Assembly: GCA_002438345.1 (NCBI GenBank)
Contig: DJUJ01000004.1
Location: 6,571 to 20,068, forward strand
Direction: 5' to 3'
Source: Paenibacillus sp. UBA6285
GTDB lineage: Bacteria; Bacillota; Bacilli; Paenibacillales; Paenibacillaceae
Length of the DNA stretch: 13,498 nucleotides
The notes under the pieces were generated by a model, which made no database searches, was not told the origin of the DNA, and saw nothing but the letters and a program-made list of their open reading frames with translations. The position numbers were made by a program, and so were the translations under genes. This document shows positions 5,851 through 13,498 of the stretch, in pieces. The first letter of the stretch is position 1, and each line of letters starts with the position of its first letter.

Positions 5851-7938
5851 TTACATTTTCTCTAATGATGGTTGCAAGCTACCTAACGAAGGTCGGGAGG
5901 GTGCACCATTATTATTGTCTATACTGTTAGAACCAGCGCCTACTTGTAGCTGATACATCCGGAAATATCTACCGCCGAGTGCCATTAGCTCATCGTGGCT
6001 ACCGCGTTCTACGATCTCGCCGTGATGCAGAACAAGAATCTGATCTGCACTGCGAATCGTGGATAGACGGTGCGCGATGATGAATGTGGTGCGTCCTTTT
6101 TTAAGGACTTCTAGTGCATCTTGAATGACGCTTTCTGTCTCCGTATCGATATTGGAGGTAGCTTCATCAAGAATCAGAATAGCTGGGTCGAAGGAGAGCG
6201 CTCTGGCAAAAGAAATCAATTGCCGCTGACCTGCTGATAGGGTGCTCCCTTTTTCAATAACAGGTTCATCAAAACCTTGAGGAAGGTGGGCTAGCAATTT
6301 ATCTGCTCCGACTTCCCGTAAAGCCCGTTCAACCCGTTCGCGTGAGATTCGTTCATCCCCTAGGCTGACATTGGAAGCAATAGTGCCAGTGAAGAGGTAA
6401 GGGTCTTGAAGAACAATCCCCATGTGATTGCGTAGCCATTGCTTCGGAATATCTGTAACCTTCTGGCCATCAATCGTGATTTCCCCTTTTTGTGGATCAT
6501 AGAACCGGAATAACAAGTTGATAATCGAGCTTTTACCAGATCCCGTGTGACCCACAAGAGCAACAGTTTCACCAGGGTGTGCTTCAAAGGAAATATCGCG
6601 AAGGACGAAGTCTTTTTTATAAGCAAAGGATACGTTTTTAAATTCCACTTTTCCTTTATAGCGCGGCATGGAACCGTCGGTAACATTCTCTCCGGGCTCA
6701 TCCATAAGTGTAAATACACGACCCGCAGACACCATAGAAGTGTCGAGGTTTGCGAGCTGATTCACCATACCAGTAATCGGTTGGAACAAACGTCCAAGCA
6801 CATCGACGAAGGCGTACAGGACACCTAAAGATACAAATGTAGAACCCGTAATACTGCCATGTCCGAAATACCAAAGCACCATCACAAAAGAGAGACTGCG
6901 CAGAGAGTTCACCAGGTTGTGGGAGGTGAAGGCATTCAGATTCAGCATTTTATTCTGATATTTCAAGTAGTCATCGTTCAGATGCTCAAATTCTTCACCA
7001 AGCTGCTTCTGACGGCGGAATATACGAACAATGGACATTCCTTGAATTGATTCATTAATGATTGCGTTGATCTCACTCAGACGTGAGCGGATGATTGTAT
7101 TGTATTTTGTAGCGATTTTGCGATAGAGCACGATCCATAGAATAAGAATCGGTATGATGAACAAGCTGATCAGACCAAGTCGAACGTCGAGCAAGAACAA
7201 GGCGATGTAAACGCCAGTAATATTAATAATACCGGTACTGAAATTGGAAAGAACGGCAATAAATAGATCCTTAATCGCCTCGGTATCATTGGTTACGCGG
7301 GACACTACCTTACCTGCTGGCAAGTTGTCAAAAAAGTAAACCGGAAGGCGCTGGATATGCGCATACACATCGGTCCGCAGTTTTCGAATAACTTGATTTG
7401 CCGAAGATTGTAGCCAATAGGTTTTACCGAATTCGGCAAAGATCGAGATCACTAGGAATATAGCGTACAAACCGACTAACTGATAAATGCCAGGTAGTTC
7501 AGGTTTGTAAAAAGCGAAGAGCTCATCACCTGAAAGCTTAACCGCAGGATAGATGGCTTCAACTTGGCCGCGCGTGATATGCATTTCCCCATTGCTGAAT
7601 TTTCGCTCACCATCAGGCTGTGTTACAGGTTCATTAATAAAGTAGAAACTTCTCCCCTCTTGAAGAATGCGAATTTCTTGACCTTTAGGTTCCCCTGGTT
7701 CAAAACGGTCTCCGCGTTTGTAATAAGTATTGTTATACTGAACCGCCTCATCTGGAGACGTAGTGCTAAAATAAGGCTTTTCGATGGCCAGCATATGATT
7801 GTCAATCATGCTTTTGGCGATAAATGGACCTGCCAGCTCAGCCGCTACCCCGATAGAGAGGAGTAGAAGGGCTGCGATAAAGGTTTTTTTTGCGGTCAAT
7901 GCGTATTCAAGCAGGCGTTTGCCTGTACTCTTTGTCAA
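5851..7938 (-). CDS. BmrD/YheH-like half of a heterodimeric ABC multidrug exporter
   Basis: A 695-residue protein with an N-terminal transmembrane domain fused to an ATPase domain (about 430-670). Between the first and second membrane helices (about 48-152) is a roughly 100-residue hydrophilic insertion rich in charged residues and Tyr. B. subtilis BmrD has an extracellular domain at this place. The ATPase has Walker A GHTGSGKS (463-470), Q-loop LQDPYLF, a signature changed to LSAGQ (567-571), a canonical Walker B LILDE with catalytic Glu 592, and the switch His in IIAHRLST. The C-terminal tail after about 667 is Ser- and Asn-rich and probably disordered. The frame opens at GTG 7947, inside the AGGAGG; TTG at 7938 has an 8-base spacer and is preferred. 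It follows the BmrC-like gene by 46 bases, so the two are probably cotranscribed. Drug efflux is inferred from BmrCD; the substrate is not visible. Confidence 0.9.
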   Translation of the reverse strand: MTKSTGKRLLEYALTAKKTFIAALLLLSIGVAAELAGPFIAKSMIDNHMLAIEKPYFSTTSPDEAVQYNNTYYKRGDRFEPGEPKGQEIRILQEGRSFYFINEPVTQPDGERKFSNGEMHITRGQVEAIYPAVKLSGDELFAFYKPELPGIYQLVGLYAIFLVISIFAEFGKTYWLQSSANQVIRKLRTDVYAHIQRLPVYFFDNLPAGKVVSRVTNDTEAIKDLFIAVLSNFSTGIINITGVYIALFLLDVRLGLISLFIIPILILWIVLYRKIATKYNTIIRSRLSEINAIINESIQGMSIVRIFRRQKQLGEEFEHLNDDYLKYQNKMLNLNAFTSHNLVNSLRSLSFVMVLWYFGHGSITGSTFVSLGVLYAFVDVLGRLFQPITGMVNQLANLDTSMVSAGRVFTLMDEPGENVTDGSMPRYKGKVEFKNVSFAYKKDFVLRDISFEAHPGETVALVGHTGSGKSSIINLLFRFYDPQKGEITIDGQKVTDIPKQWLRNHMGIVLQDPYLFTGTIASNVSLGDERISRERVERALREVGADKLLAHLPQGFDEPVIEKGSTLSAGQRQLISFARALSFDPAILILDEATSNIDTETESVIQDALEVLKKGRTTFIIAHRLSTIRSADQILVLHHGEIVERGSHDELMALGGRYFRMYQLQVGAGSNSIDNNNGAPSRPSLGSLQPSLEKM

Positions 7939-7946
7939 CGGTGACA

Positions 7947-7952
7947 CCTCCT
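7947..7952 (-). promoter_or_regulatory. ribosome binding site fixing a TTG start for the BmrD-like gene
   Basis: AGGAGG on the minus strand is followed by an 8-base spacer and TTG at 7938. The in-frame GTG at 7947 overlaps the site and is unlikely to be used. Confidence 0.75.
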
Positions 7953-7984
7953 AAAAATTTTGCATAGTCATAGCTAGTATGTCT

Positions 7985-9733
7985 TTAATCATTCGATAAA
8001 TTATTCTCTACTTGCTGCCGGTCATACTGCTCACGGTACCACCCATTCAAATCCAGTAGCTCTTGATGCGTACCACGTTCAACGATATGTCCGTTATCAA
8101 GTACGATGATCATGTCGGCATGTTGAACAGCAGAGAGGCGGTGCGTAGAGATCAATGTAGTCTTTCCCGCACGCTCTTGGCGAATATTCTCAATGATCTG
8201 AGCTTCAGTACGAGCGTCAACAGCGGATAAGGCATCGTCCAGAATCAGTACATCTGGATTTGCGATAAATGCTCTGGATAAGGATACACGTTGTTTTTGA
8301 CCACCGGATAAGGACACTCCACGTTCACCAACCAACGTATCTAAACCATCGGATAAAGTTCCTAAGTCATTTTGGAAGGCGGCAGCTGTGATGGCTTTCA
8401 TGATCGTATCGTCATCCGCGTTGTCTAAACCAAATTGAATATTCTGACGTACTGATTTGGAGAAAAGGATCTGTTCTTGAGGAACATAACCCATCCAGCT
8501 GTGTAGTTGATCCAATGAAATCTGTTGAATAGGAACACCAGAGATGAGAATTTCACCATTGCCTGTTGGATATTCACGAAGCAGCTGTTTGAGCAACGTT
8601 GATTTACCGCTTCCCGTACGACCGACTACACCTAGTGTTTGCCCTTGGTTCAAGGTCAGACTGACATTAGTTAGATTGTCAATCGTCGATGAGGGATAAC
8701 GGAAGGTCACATCGATAAGTTCAATTCGGGTAGGATTAGCAACATGAACCGGGTTGGTAGCACTCTGAACATCAGCTTTGGAATTTAGCGTCTCATCAAT
8801 ACGTTCGAGGGAAGCTCCACCGCGTTGCATGATATTAATCAGCTCTCCAATGGCGAACATCGGCCATACAATCATACCGAGGTACATATTGAAGGAGACA
8901 AGATCACCTAGCGTGATCTGATTACGGAACACAAGATAAATCCCATAGGTAAGACCGATAATGTAGCTGAGCCCTACGCAGAACCGAATCGTCGGTTCGA
9001 AGAAGGCATCGACACGGGCGACGGCCATGTTCTTGTTGTATACATCTTCTGTAATATCCGAGAATCGTTTCTCATCGAGTCGCTCTTGTACATAAGCACG
9101 GATCACTCGAACACCTGAGACAGATTCGAGCACCTGATCATTCATATCTCCGAACGCATCTTGTGCTAAGCTGTAACGATCATGGATCGCTTTACCATAA
9201 AAAATCATAGCTATTGCAATTAGTGGTAATGGTAATACTGCTGCGAGGGTCAGCTTCCAGCTGACGAGAAAACCCATTGCGAACAGTACAACTGTGAGGT
9301 AGATTGTAGAATCCACCAGTGTGAGCATCCCGAACCCAACGGTAGCTGAGACAGCTCTGATATAATTGGTTGCTCGGGCCATCAGGTCACCTGTTCTATT
9401 GCGTTCGAAAAACGATGGAGTCATGGTCATCAGATGATTCATAAATCGCGAGCGCAGCAGGCGCTCTACGAGGTTGGAACCTCCGAATAATTTGTGCATC
9501 CATATGTAGGTAATCCAATAAATGACTAACAGTAAAATGAAGATCATACCGATATACTTGGCTAGAGATGCTGTAGTAATTGAACCGCGTACTATGTCGT
9601 CAATGGCATTGCCTAGCAGACGAGGGGGGAATAATTCAAGAACACCTACACCAATAAGTAAGATAAGGCCAATCAGGTAACGCCTTTTTTCTCGACGAAA
9701 GAACCAGCCGAGATTGCGGAGAACGGAGAACAA
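7985..9733 (-). CDS. BmrC/YheI-like half of a heterodimeric ABC multidrug exporter
   Basis: A 582-residue half-transporter with about six membrane helices (residues 15-310) and an ATPase domain (about 335-565). It has Walker A GRTGSGKS (371-378), Q-loop VPQEQILFS, a canonical LSGGQ signature (475-479), and a Walker B ending in LILDD, with Asp 500 where the catalytic Glu should be. With the partner's LSAGQ signature this makes one degenerate and one canonical ATP site, the known layout of BmrCD-type heterodimers. The frame is open upstream to 9808, but AAGGAAGGG sits 7 bases before the TTG at 9733. That start gives a length almost equal to B. subtilis BmrC. A leader with a strong hairpin precedes it. 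Gene order (BmrC-like first, BmrD-like second) matches B. subtilis. Confidence 0.9.
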   Translation of the reverse strand: MFSVLRNLGWFFRREKRRYLIGLILLIGVGVLELFPPRLLGNAIDDIVRGSITTASLAKYIGMIFILLLVIYWITYIWMHKLFGGSNLVERLLRSRFMNHLMTMTPSFFERNRTGDLMARATNYIRAVSATVGFGMLTLVDSTIYLTVVLFAMGFLVSWKLTLAAVLPLPLIAIAMIFYGKAIHDRYSLAQDAFGDMNDQVLESVSGVRVIRAYVQERLDEKRFSDITEDVYNKNMAVARVDAFFEPTIRFCVGLSYIIGLTYGIYLVFRNQITLGDLVSFNMYLGMIVWPMFAIGELINIMQRGGASLERIDETLNSKADVQSATNPVHVANPTRIELIDVTFRYPSSTIDNLTNVSLTLNQGQTLGVVGRTGSGKSTLLKQLLREYPTGNGEILISGVPIQQISLDQLHSWMGYVPQEQILFSKSVRQNIQFGLDNADDDTIMKAITAAAFQNDLGTLSDGLDTLVGERGVSLSGGQKQRVSLSRAFIANPDVLILDDALSAVDARTEAQIIENIRQERAGKTTLISTHRLSAVQHADMIIVLDNGHIVERGTHQELLDLNGWYREQYDRQQVENNLSND

Positions 9734-9740
9734 GTAAATC

Positions 9741-9746
9741 CCTTCC
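9741..9746 (-). promoter_or_regulatory. ribosome binding site fixing a TTG start for the BmrC-like gene
   Basis: GGAAGG on the minus strand, within AAAGGAAGGGA, lies 7 bases before TTG at 9733. The farther in-frame TTG at 9808 has no recognisable site at the right distance. Confidence 0.7.
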
Positions 9747-9810
9747 TTTCGGGTTGTAATAATAGCTGTGTCGTTGGAAAAAGCGCAAGTGGTTATCTCT
9801 ACAGCCAAGA

Positions 9811-9851
9811 AGAAACGACGTTGTCGTCCTTCAAAGATGACAACCGTTTCT
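9811..9851 (-). promoter_or_regulatory. leader hairpin upstream of the ABC exporter genes
   Basis: Two pairing blocks, AGAAACG with CGTTTCT and GTTGTC with GACAAC, form a 13-base-pair stem with one 2-base bulge and a 13-base loop. On the minus strand a pyrimidine-rich TTTCTTCTT overlaps and follows the descending arm, so it might act as a weak terminator or attenuator. It lies about 78 bases before the TTG start of the BmrC-like gene. A 14-codon frame (TTG 9843 to TAG 9799) spans it but has no convincing ribosome binding site. B. subtilis bmrCD is controlled by attenuation through the bmrB leader, which makes a similar role plausible. The rest of the gap from 9852 to 9944 is very AT-rich with no clear promoter. 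Confidence 0.4.
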
Positions 9852-9944
9852 CGTAGAAATATAAGGATAATGTATAATGTGAAACTTATAATTTCTTATA
9901 TTTTGAAAAAAAATAGAAATTTACTCACTCTACGAAAATTAGAT

Positions 9945-9990
9945 GTAAAAAAGAACCGTAGAACCAGCTTTTGCTGATTATACGGTTCTT
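9945..9990 (-). terminator. Rho-independent terminator of the hem unit
   Basis: AAGAACCGTA (9951-9960) and TACGGTTCTT (9981-9990) form a perfect 10-base-pair outer stem, capped by an inner CAGC-TTTT-GCTG hairpin. Read on the minus strand it ends in a run of six T residues. It lies about 18 bases after the stop of the pseudouridine synthase gene. Confidence 0.9.
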
Positions 9991-10008
9991 TGGGTTATGA
10001 CATAGCCG

Positions 10009-10944
10009 TCAAGGCGCTTCAGACAGCAGCTCCCGTAGCTGTAGCATATCCTCTGGCCACGGATCATTGACTTCCAACTGATCTCCGCTCCAAGGGTGGC
10101 GGAAGGACAACGACTTACCGTGGAGCGCATGGCGGCCAGCAGCGCTGGAGACCCAGACTGGGCCGCCATATAGCGCATCCCCATACAAGGGATGACCCAT
10201 ATGGCTGAGATGGACGCGAATCTGATGAGTCCGGCCGGTCTCCAGCTGCACATGCACCAGGCTCCCGCCATGCAGGGGCTCGCACTCGATGATTCGAGTC
10301 ACGGCGGATTGTCCGCCGGGCGAGACTCTTCTCCGCGCCGCATGATGACGATCGCGCCCAATCGGCGCGTCGATCACCTTAAGCGTAGGCGGCACTGTGC
10401 CTCGGGCGATCGCGGCGTAGAGCCGCGAGATGCTTTTTTCACGCATATTCTCGTCTAGGACAAGCTGTGCGAACTCATTCTTCGCATACATCACCGGGCC
10501 TGTTGTATCCTTGTCCAGTCGGTGAATATGCCTTACAGCCACACCATCACCGGAAGCGACATAATGCGCAGCTACAAGGTGATCCAGCGTTACACCTAAG
10601 CCACTGCCATCCGGATGAACCGCCATCCCTGCCGGCTTATGGGCAACCAAGCAGAAATCATCCTCATACAGCACCTCAAGCTCTTCCCATACCGGTTCGA
10701 TACCCGCTTCACGGTAAGGGAAAAGAGCCAACCGAAGTCGATCTCCCTTCCACTGAATGCCCCCCTCGCGGCGCAGACGCAGATGAAGCTTCTCAGGCAT
10801 GCCTACAGTTTCCAGCAGCCACTTGTCAATCGCAGCCTCAGCATCCTCGGCTCCAGTAATGATTTTGCCGGGTGTTACTTCCAGCCACTCTCCACGTCTA
10901 GTCCAAGCTCCACCACCGGTTCGTTCTCCGGCTCCGGTACTCAA
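10009..10944 (-). CDS. RluA-family pseudouridine synthase
   Basis: A 311-residue cytoplasmic enzyme that converts uridine to pseudouridine in structured RNA. Its specific target (rRNA or tRNA) cannot be told from sequence. It has the first conserved block [14 protein letters not shown] (98-111), the catalytic motif HRLDKDTTG (141-149) with Asp 144 as the nucleophile, [22 protein letters not shown] (236-256) and [13 protein letters not shown] near the C-terminus. The N-terminal 90 residues may hold a divergent S4-like RNA-binding region, but no clear S4 motif is seen. The best start is TTG at 10944, whose TTGA overlaps the hemL stop by 4 bases, with GAAGG just upstream. The next in-frame Met is about residue 49, which would cut into the fold. 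It is the last gene of the hem unit and is followed by a strong terminator. GC content is higher here than in its neighbours. Confidence 0.9.
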   Translation of the reverse strand: MSTGAGERTGGGAWTRRGEWLEVTPGKIITGAEDAEAAIDKWLLETVGMPEKLHLRLRREGGIQWKGDRLRLALFPYREAGIEPVWEELEVLYEDDFCLVAHKPAGMAVHPDGSGLGVTLDHLVAAHYVASGDGVAVRHIHRLDKDTTGPVMYAKNEFAQLVLDENMREKSISRLYAAIARGTVPPTLKVIDAPIGRDRHHAARRRVSPGGQSAVTRIIECEPLHGGSLVHVQLETGRTHQIRVHLSHMGHPLYGDALYGGPVWVSSAAGRHALHGKSLSFRHPWSGDQLEVNDPWPEDMLQLRELLSEAP

Positions 10945-12242
10945 AGGGCCTTCAGGGCATTATAATGGCCCTCAATGGTATCATCAATATCCTGCTCACT
11001 ATGCGCAGCCGATACGAACATACCTTCAAACTGTGAAGGTGGCACGCTTATGCCTTGGCCCAGCATATGACCAAAGTAACGACGGAATAGATCCGTGTTG
11101 CTAGTCTTGGCCGTCTCAAAATTGGTTACAGGTCCTTCAGTGAAAAACGGGCAGACCATCGAGCCTACACGGTTAATCGTCAGCGGAACACCAGTCTCGA
11201 TTGAATTCTTTTTCAACCCTGCTTCCAGACGCGCACCTAATTGCTCCAGACGATCATATACTTCCGGTGTCAACAGCTTCAGCGTAGTGAGTCCTGCTGC
11301 CATCGCTAAAGGATTACCACTAAGTGTCCCAGCCTGATAGATCGGTCCCGTAGGAGCGATTTGCTCCATAATCTCTCTTTTGCCGCCATAAGCACCTACT
11401 GGAAGTCCTCCACCGATGACTTTGCCGAAGCAAGTGATATCCGGAGTAATGTTGAACAAACCTTGAGCACAACCACGATTAACACGGAATCCTGTCATTA
11501 CCTCATCAAAAATAAGCAATGATCCATGATCTGAAGTTAACTTGCGAAGTCCTTCTAGGAAGCCTGGAAGTGGCGGTACAACACCCATGTTCCCGGCAAT
11601 TGGCTCTACGATCACTGCGGCAATCTCACTGCCATAACGTTCAAAAGCAACCTTTGTGGACTCCAAATCATTATATGGAACTGTAATTGTATTCATTGCA
11701 ACGCCTTCGGGAACGCCCGGACTATCCGGCAAGCCTAATGTAGCCACACCAGAACCCGCCTTAATAAGCAGACTATCTGCGTGGCCGTGGTAGGAGCCTT
11801 CGAACTTTAGGATTTTGCTGCGTCCTGTGTAACCACGTGCCAAACGAATAGCGCTCATCGTAGCTTCCGTTCCGGAGTTAACCATGCGTACGATATCTAC
11901 AGATGCCACACGTTCGACAACTGTTTTTGCCATTTCTGTTTCGAGTAACGTCGGTGCGCCAAAGCTTGTCCCTTTTACCGCCGTCTCCTGCAAGGCCTTT
12001 ACAACCTCAGGATGCGCATGACCCATAATCAGCGGTCCCCATGAGCACACATAGTCGATAAAGCTGTTACCGTCGATATCATAAATACGCGAGCCTTCTC
12101 CATGATCCACATAAATCGGAGTCAGACCTACGGATTTGAACGCCCGCACAGGGCTATTCACCCCACCAGGAATATATTGTTTTGCTTCATCAAAAGCCTT
12201 GCGGGATGCTTCTTCTTTACGCGCCATTGGCACATTACTCAT
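10941..12242 (-). CDS. hemL: HemL, glutamate-1-semialdehyde 2,1-aminomutase
   Basis: A 433-residue PLP enzyme that turns glutamate-1-semialdehyde into 5-aminolevulinate, the committed precursor of haem in the C5 pathway. It shows the N-terminal [13 protein letters not shown] block (23-35), [18 protein letters not shown] (120-137), [11 protein letters not shown] (149-159), the FDEVMTGFR segment (245-253) and the PLP-binding Lys 274 in [16 protein letters not shown] (272-287). Length is normal for the family. The ATG at 12242 has AGGAG 9 bases upstream. It lies 78 bases downstream of hemB, as in the Bacillus hemAXCDBL order, so the two are probably cotranscribed. Its stop codon is shared with the start of the pseudouridine synthase gene. 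Confidence 0.97.
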   Translation of the reverse strand: MSNVPMARKEEASRKAFDEAKQYIPGGVNSPVRAFKSVGLTPIYVDHGEGSRIYDIDGNSFIDYVCSWGPLIMGHAHPEVVKALQETAVKGTSFGAPTLLETEMAKTVVERVASVDIVRMVNSGTEATMSAIRLARGYTGRSKILKFEGSYHGHADSLLIKAGSGVATLGLPDSPGVPEGVAMNTITVPYNDLESTKVAFERYGSEIAAVIVEPIAGNMGVVPPLPGFLEGLRKLTSDHGSLLIFDEVMTGFRVNRGCAQGLFNITPDITCFGKVIGGGLPVGAYGGKREIMEQIAPTGPIYQAGTLSGNPLAMAAGLTTLKLLTPEVYDRLEQLGARLEAGLKKNSIETGVPLTINRVGSMVCPFFTEGPVTNFETAKTSNTDLFRRYFGHMLGQGISVPPSQFEGMFVSAAHSEQDIDDTIEGHYNALKAL

Positions 12243-12320
12243 CTATCTTCACTCCTGTTCTGTTCTTGGTCACATAAGTATAAGGCAGCTGCTTATGCAG
12301 CGATGTCGGTGTGATTGAGA

Positions 12321-13319
12321 TTAACCACGTAGCCAGCGGGCTGCATCTTTTGCAAAATAAGTAATAATAATATCCGCTCCCGCGCGTTTCATGCCTGTCA
12401 GCATTTCCAGCACAACGGCTTGCTCGTCAATCCAACCTTGCAGTGCCGCAGCTTTTACCATGGAATATTCGCCACTCACATTGTAAGCCACAAGAGGCAA
12501 ATCGAACTGGTCGCGGATCGTACGAATCACGTCCAAGTAAGCCAGAGCTGGCTTCACCATTAACATATCAGCGCCTTCCAGCACATCGGATTCTGCTTCG
12601 CGGAGCGCTTCGCGCAGATTGGCAGGGTCCATTTGATACGTTTTGCGATTCCCGAACTGTGGTGCCGAATCCGCTGCTTCACGGAAAGGGCCATAAAATG
12701 CCGAAGCATATTTGACCGAATAAGACATAATCGGCACATGCTCAAAACCATTCTCATCGAGCCCAGCACGAATCGCGTGTACGAATCCATCCATCATGTT
12801 CGAAGGGGCGATAATATCCGCTCCAGCTTTAGCTTGGGATACCGCCGTACGAGTCAGCAACTCCAGCGAAGCATCGTTAATGACATCACCATGCACGACA
12901 CCGTTCACCGTATGCGTATGCACCATTCCGCAATGTCCGTGATCCGTAAATTCACAAAGGCAGGTATCTGCAACGACCAACAGCTCGGGGTACCACTGCT
13001 TAATCAAGCGCGTAGCCTCTTGCACAATTCCATCCTCTGCAAAACCGGAAGAACCAATAGCATCCTTCGTCTCAGGAATCCCGAACAACAGCACAGCCGG
13101 GATGCCTAGTGCGGCAATCTCATCCACTTCTTCTTTTAGCGTATCCAGCGAAAAATGGTACACACCCGGCATCGAGCTAATCTCATTCTTCACACCTGTT
13201 CCATAAGTCACAAAAATAGGCTGTACAAAATCCAGCACATTCAGTACTGTCTCCCGCACCATACCACGAATTCCAGCAGAACCGCGCAGACGGCGGTGAC
13301 GTGTAATTGGAAAGCTCAT
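12321..13319 (-). CDS. hemB: HemB, delta-aminolevulinic acid dehydratase (porphobilinogen synthase)
   Basis: A 332-residue enzyme that condenses two 5-aminolevulinate molecules into porphobilinogen. The zinc-binding cysteines of the zinc-dependent class are all present in [14 protein letters not shown] (118-131: C120, C122, C130). The two active-site lysines are Lys 203 in [13 protein letters not shown] and Lys 256 in [13 protein letters not shown]. The N-terminal [18 protein letters not shown] segment is typical. The frame opens at 13364, but the ATG at 13319 has AGGAGG 8 bases upstream and begins the usual [10 protein letters not shown] end, so it was chosen. It heads the hem genes seen in this window. 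The 179 bases upstream to the window edge hold inverted repeats but no coding region that I can support, so any hemA, hemX, hemC or hemD genes would lie outside. Confidence 0.97.
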   Translation of the reverse strand: MSFPITRHRRLRGSAGIRGMVRETVLNVLDFVQPIFVTYGTGVKNEISSMPGVYHFSLDTLKEEVDEIAALGIPAVLLFGIPETKDAIGSSGFAEDGIVQEATRLIKQWYPELLVVADTCLCEFTDHGHCGMVHTHTVNGVVHGDVINDASLELLTRTAVSQAKAGADIIAPSNMMDGFVHAIRAGLDENGFEHVPIMSYSVKYASAFYGPFREAADSAPQFGNRKTYQMDPANLREALREAESDVLEGADMLMVKPALAYLDVIRTIRDQFDLPLVAYNVSGEYSMVKAAALQGWIDEQAVVLEMLTGMKRAGADIIITYFAKDAARWLRG

Positions 13320-13361
13320 TTGTTCATCCTCCTGAAAAATAAAATACAAAACTACCAATCG

Positions 13362-13398
13362 CAAACTAGCTGCGGCTTAGTTGTAGTTTGTACAACTA
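13362..13398. repeat. nested inverted repeats upstream of hemB
   Basis: TAGTTGTA (13378-13385) and TACAACTA (13391-13398) form a perfect 8-base inverted repeat around a 5-base centre. An overlapping pair, CAAACTA (13362-13368) with TAGTTTG (13384-13390), could pair instead. The repeats are 43-79 bases before the hemB start. They could be an operator or a pair of alternative RNA hairpins in the leader. I do not recognise the motif as a Fur, PerR or other known box. Confidence 0.4.
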
Positions 13399-13498
13399 TT
13401 TCGATGTTTCGTCGTAACTATGAGCTTTAGTTGCATTCTCTACACTTATAAATTACAAAAGAACAAAAACCCCTCACGTACAGCATATTTAATTGCAC

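Noticed and set aside
9734..9808. 25-residue N-terminal extension of the BmrC-like protein
   Set aside because: It starts with TTG without a suitable ribosome binding site, and removing it gives the length expected for the family.
9978..10271. Minus-strand 97-codon frame inside the pseudouridine synthase gene
   Set aside because: It is an out-of-frame shadow of the gene with no support of its own, as are the plus-strand frames across hemL, hemB and the ABC genes.
12280..12300. Small palindrome GCTGC-TTAT-GCAGC between hemB and hemL as a terminator
   Set aside because: The stem is short and has no T-run on either strand; at most it is a minor processing or pausing hairpin.
1..13498. CRISPR arrays, tRNA, rRNA or intact insertion sequences
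   Set aside because: No regularly spaced direct repeats, no tRNA-like cloverleaf and no transposase reading frame with terminal repeats were found by reading both strands.

Overview
The window looks like the chromosome of a spore-forming, low-to-mid GC Firmicute, most likely Paenibacillus or a close relative. This rests on strong AGGAGG-type ribosome binding sites, heavy use of TTG starts, a CotD-like spore coat protein, a BirA-controlled bioY gene, a BmrC/BmrD-type heterodimeric ABC exporter and a hemB-hemL gene pair. The genus is an inference from gene content; no rRNA or other species marker is present. Nothing here is clearly phage or plasmid.

Left end (1-1346, + strand): a BirA biotin operator overlaps the -35 box of a near-perfect promoter in front of bioY, the biotin uptake component. 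A translationally coupled acyl-CoA ligase gene follows, matching the layout of the B. subtilis yhfU-yhfT-yhfS operon. It is broken after about 86 codons and continues into about 260 bases of AT-rich DNA of unknown origin.

1347-2342 (- strand): a small CotD-like spore coat gene with its own terminator, then moaB (molybdopterin biosynthesis). 2343-4513 (+ strand): a COG0523/CobW-type G3E GTPase with a His-rich linker, a Cys-rich four-helix copper-storage-like protein closed by a strong terminator, a probable remnant of a lost gene, and a small HEPN-like protein with an R-x4-H motif.

4490-9990 (- strand): a YcaQ/AlkX-type DNA crosslink-repair glycosylase converges on and overlaps the HEPN-like gene by 24 bases. 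It has its own promoter, with a LexA (SOS) box between the -35 and -10. Upstream of it lies a two-gene ABC exporter: a BmrC-like half with a degenerate catalytic site and a BmrD-like half with an extracellular domain. The pair ends in a terminator and begins with a leader able to form a strong hairpin.

9945-13498 (- strand): a haem-biosynthesis unit read hemB, hemL, then an RluA-family pseudouridine synthase coupled to hemL by a 4-base TTGA overlap, ending in a strong terminator. HemB makes porphobilinogen from the 5-aminolevulinate that HemL produces. The region upstream of hemB contains nested inverted repeats.

No CRISPR array, tRNA, rRNA or intact insertion sequence was seen. The most interesting signals are the SOS box on the glycosylase gene, the HEPN-like neighbour that overlaps it, the broken BirA regulon operon, and the metal-handling pair of G3E GTPase and Cys-rich protein.
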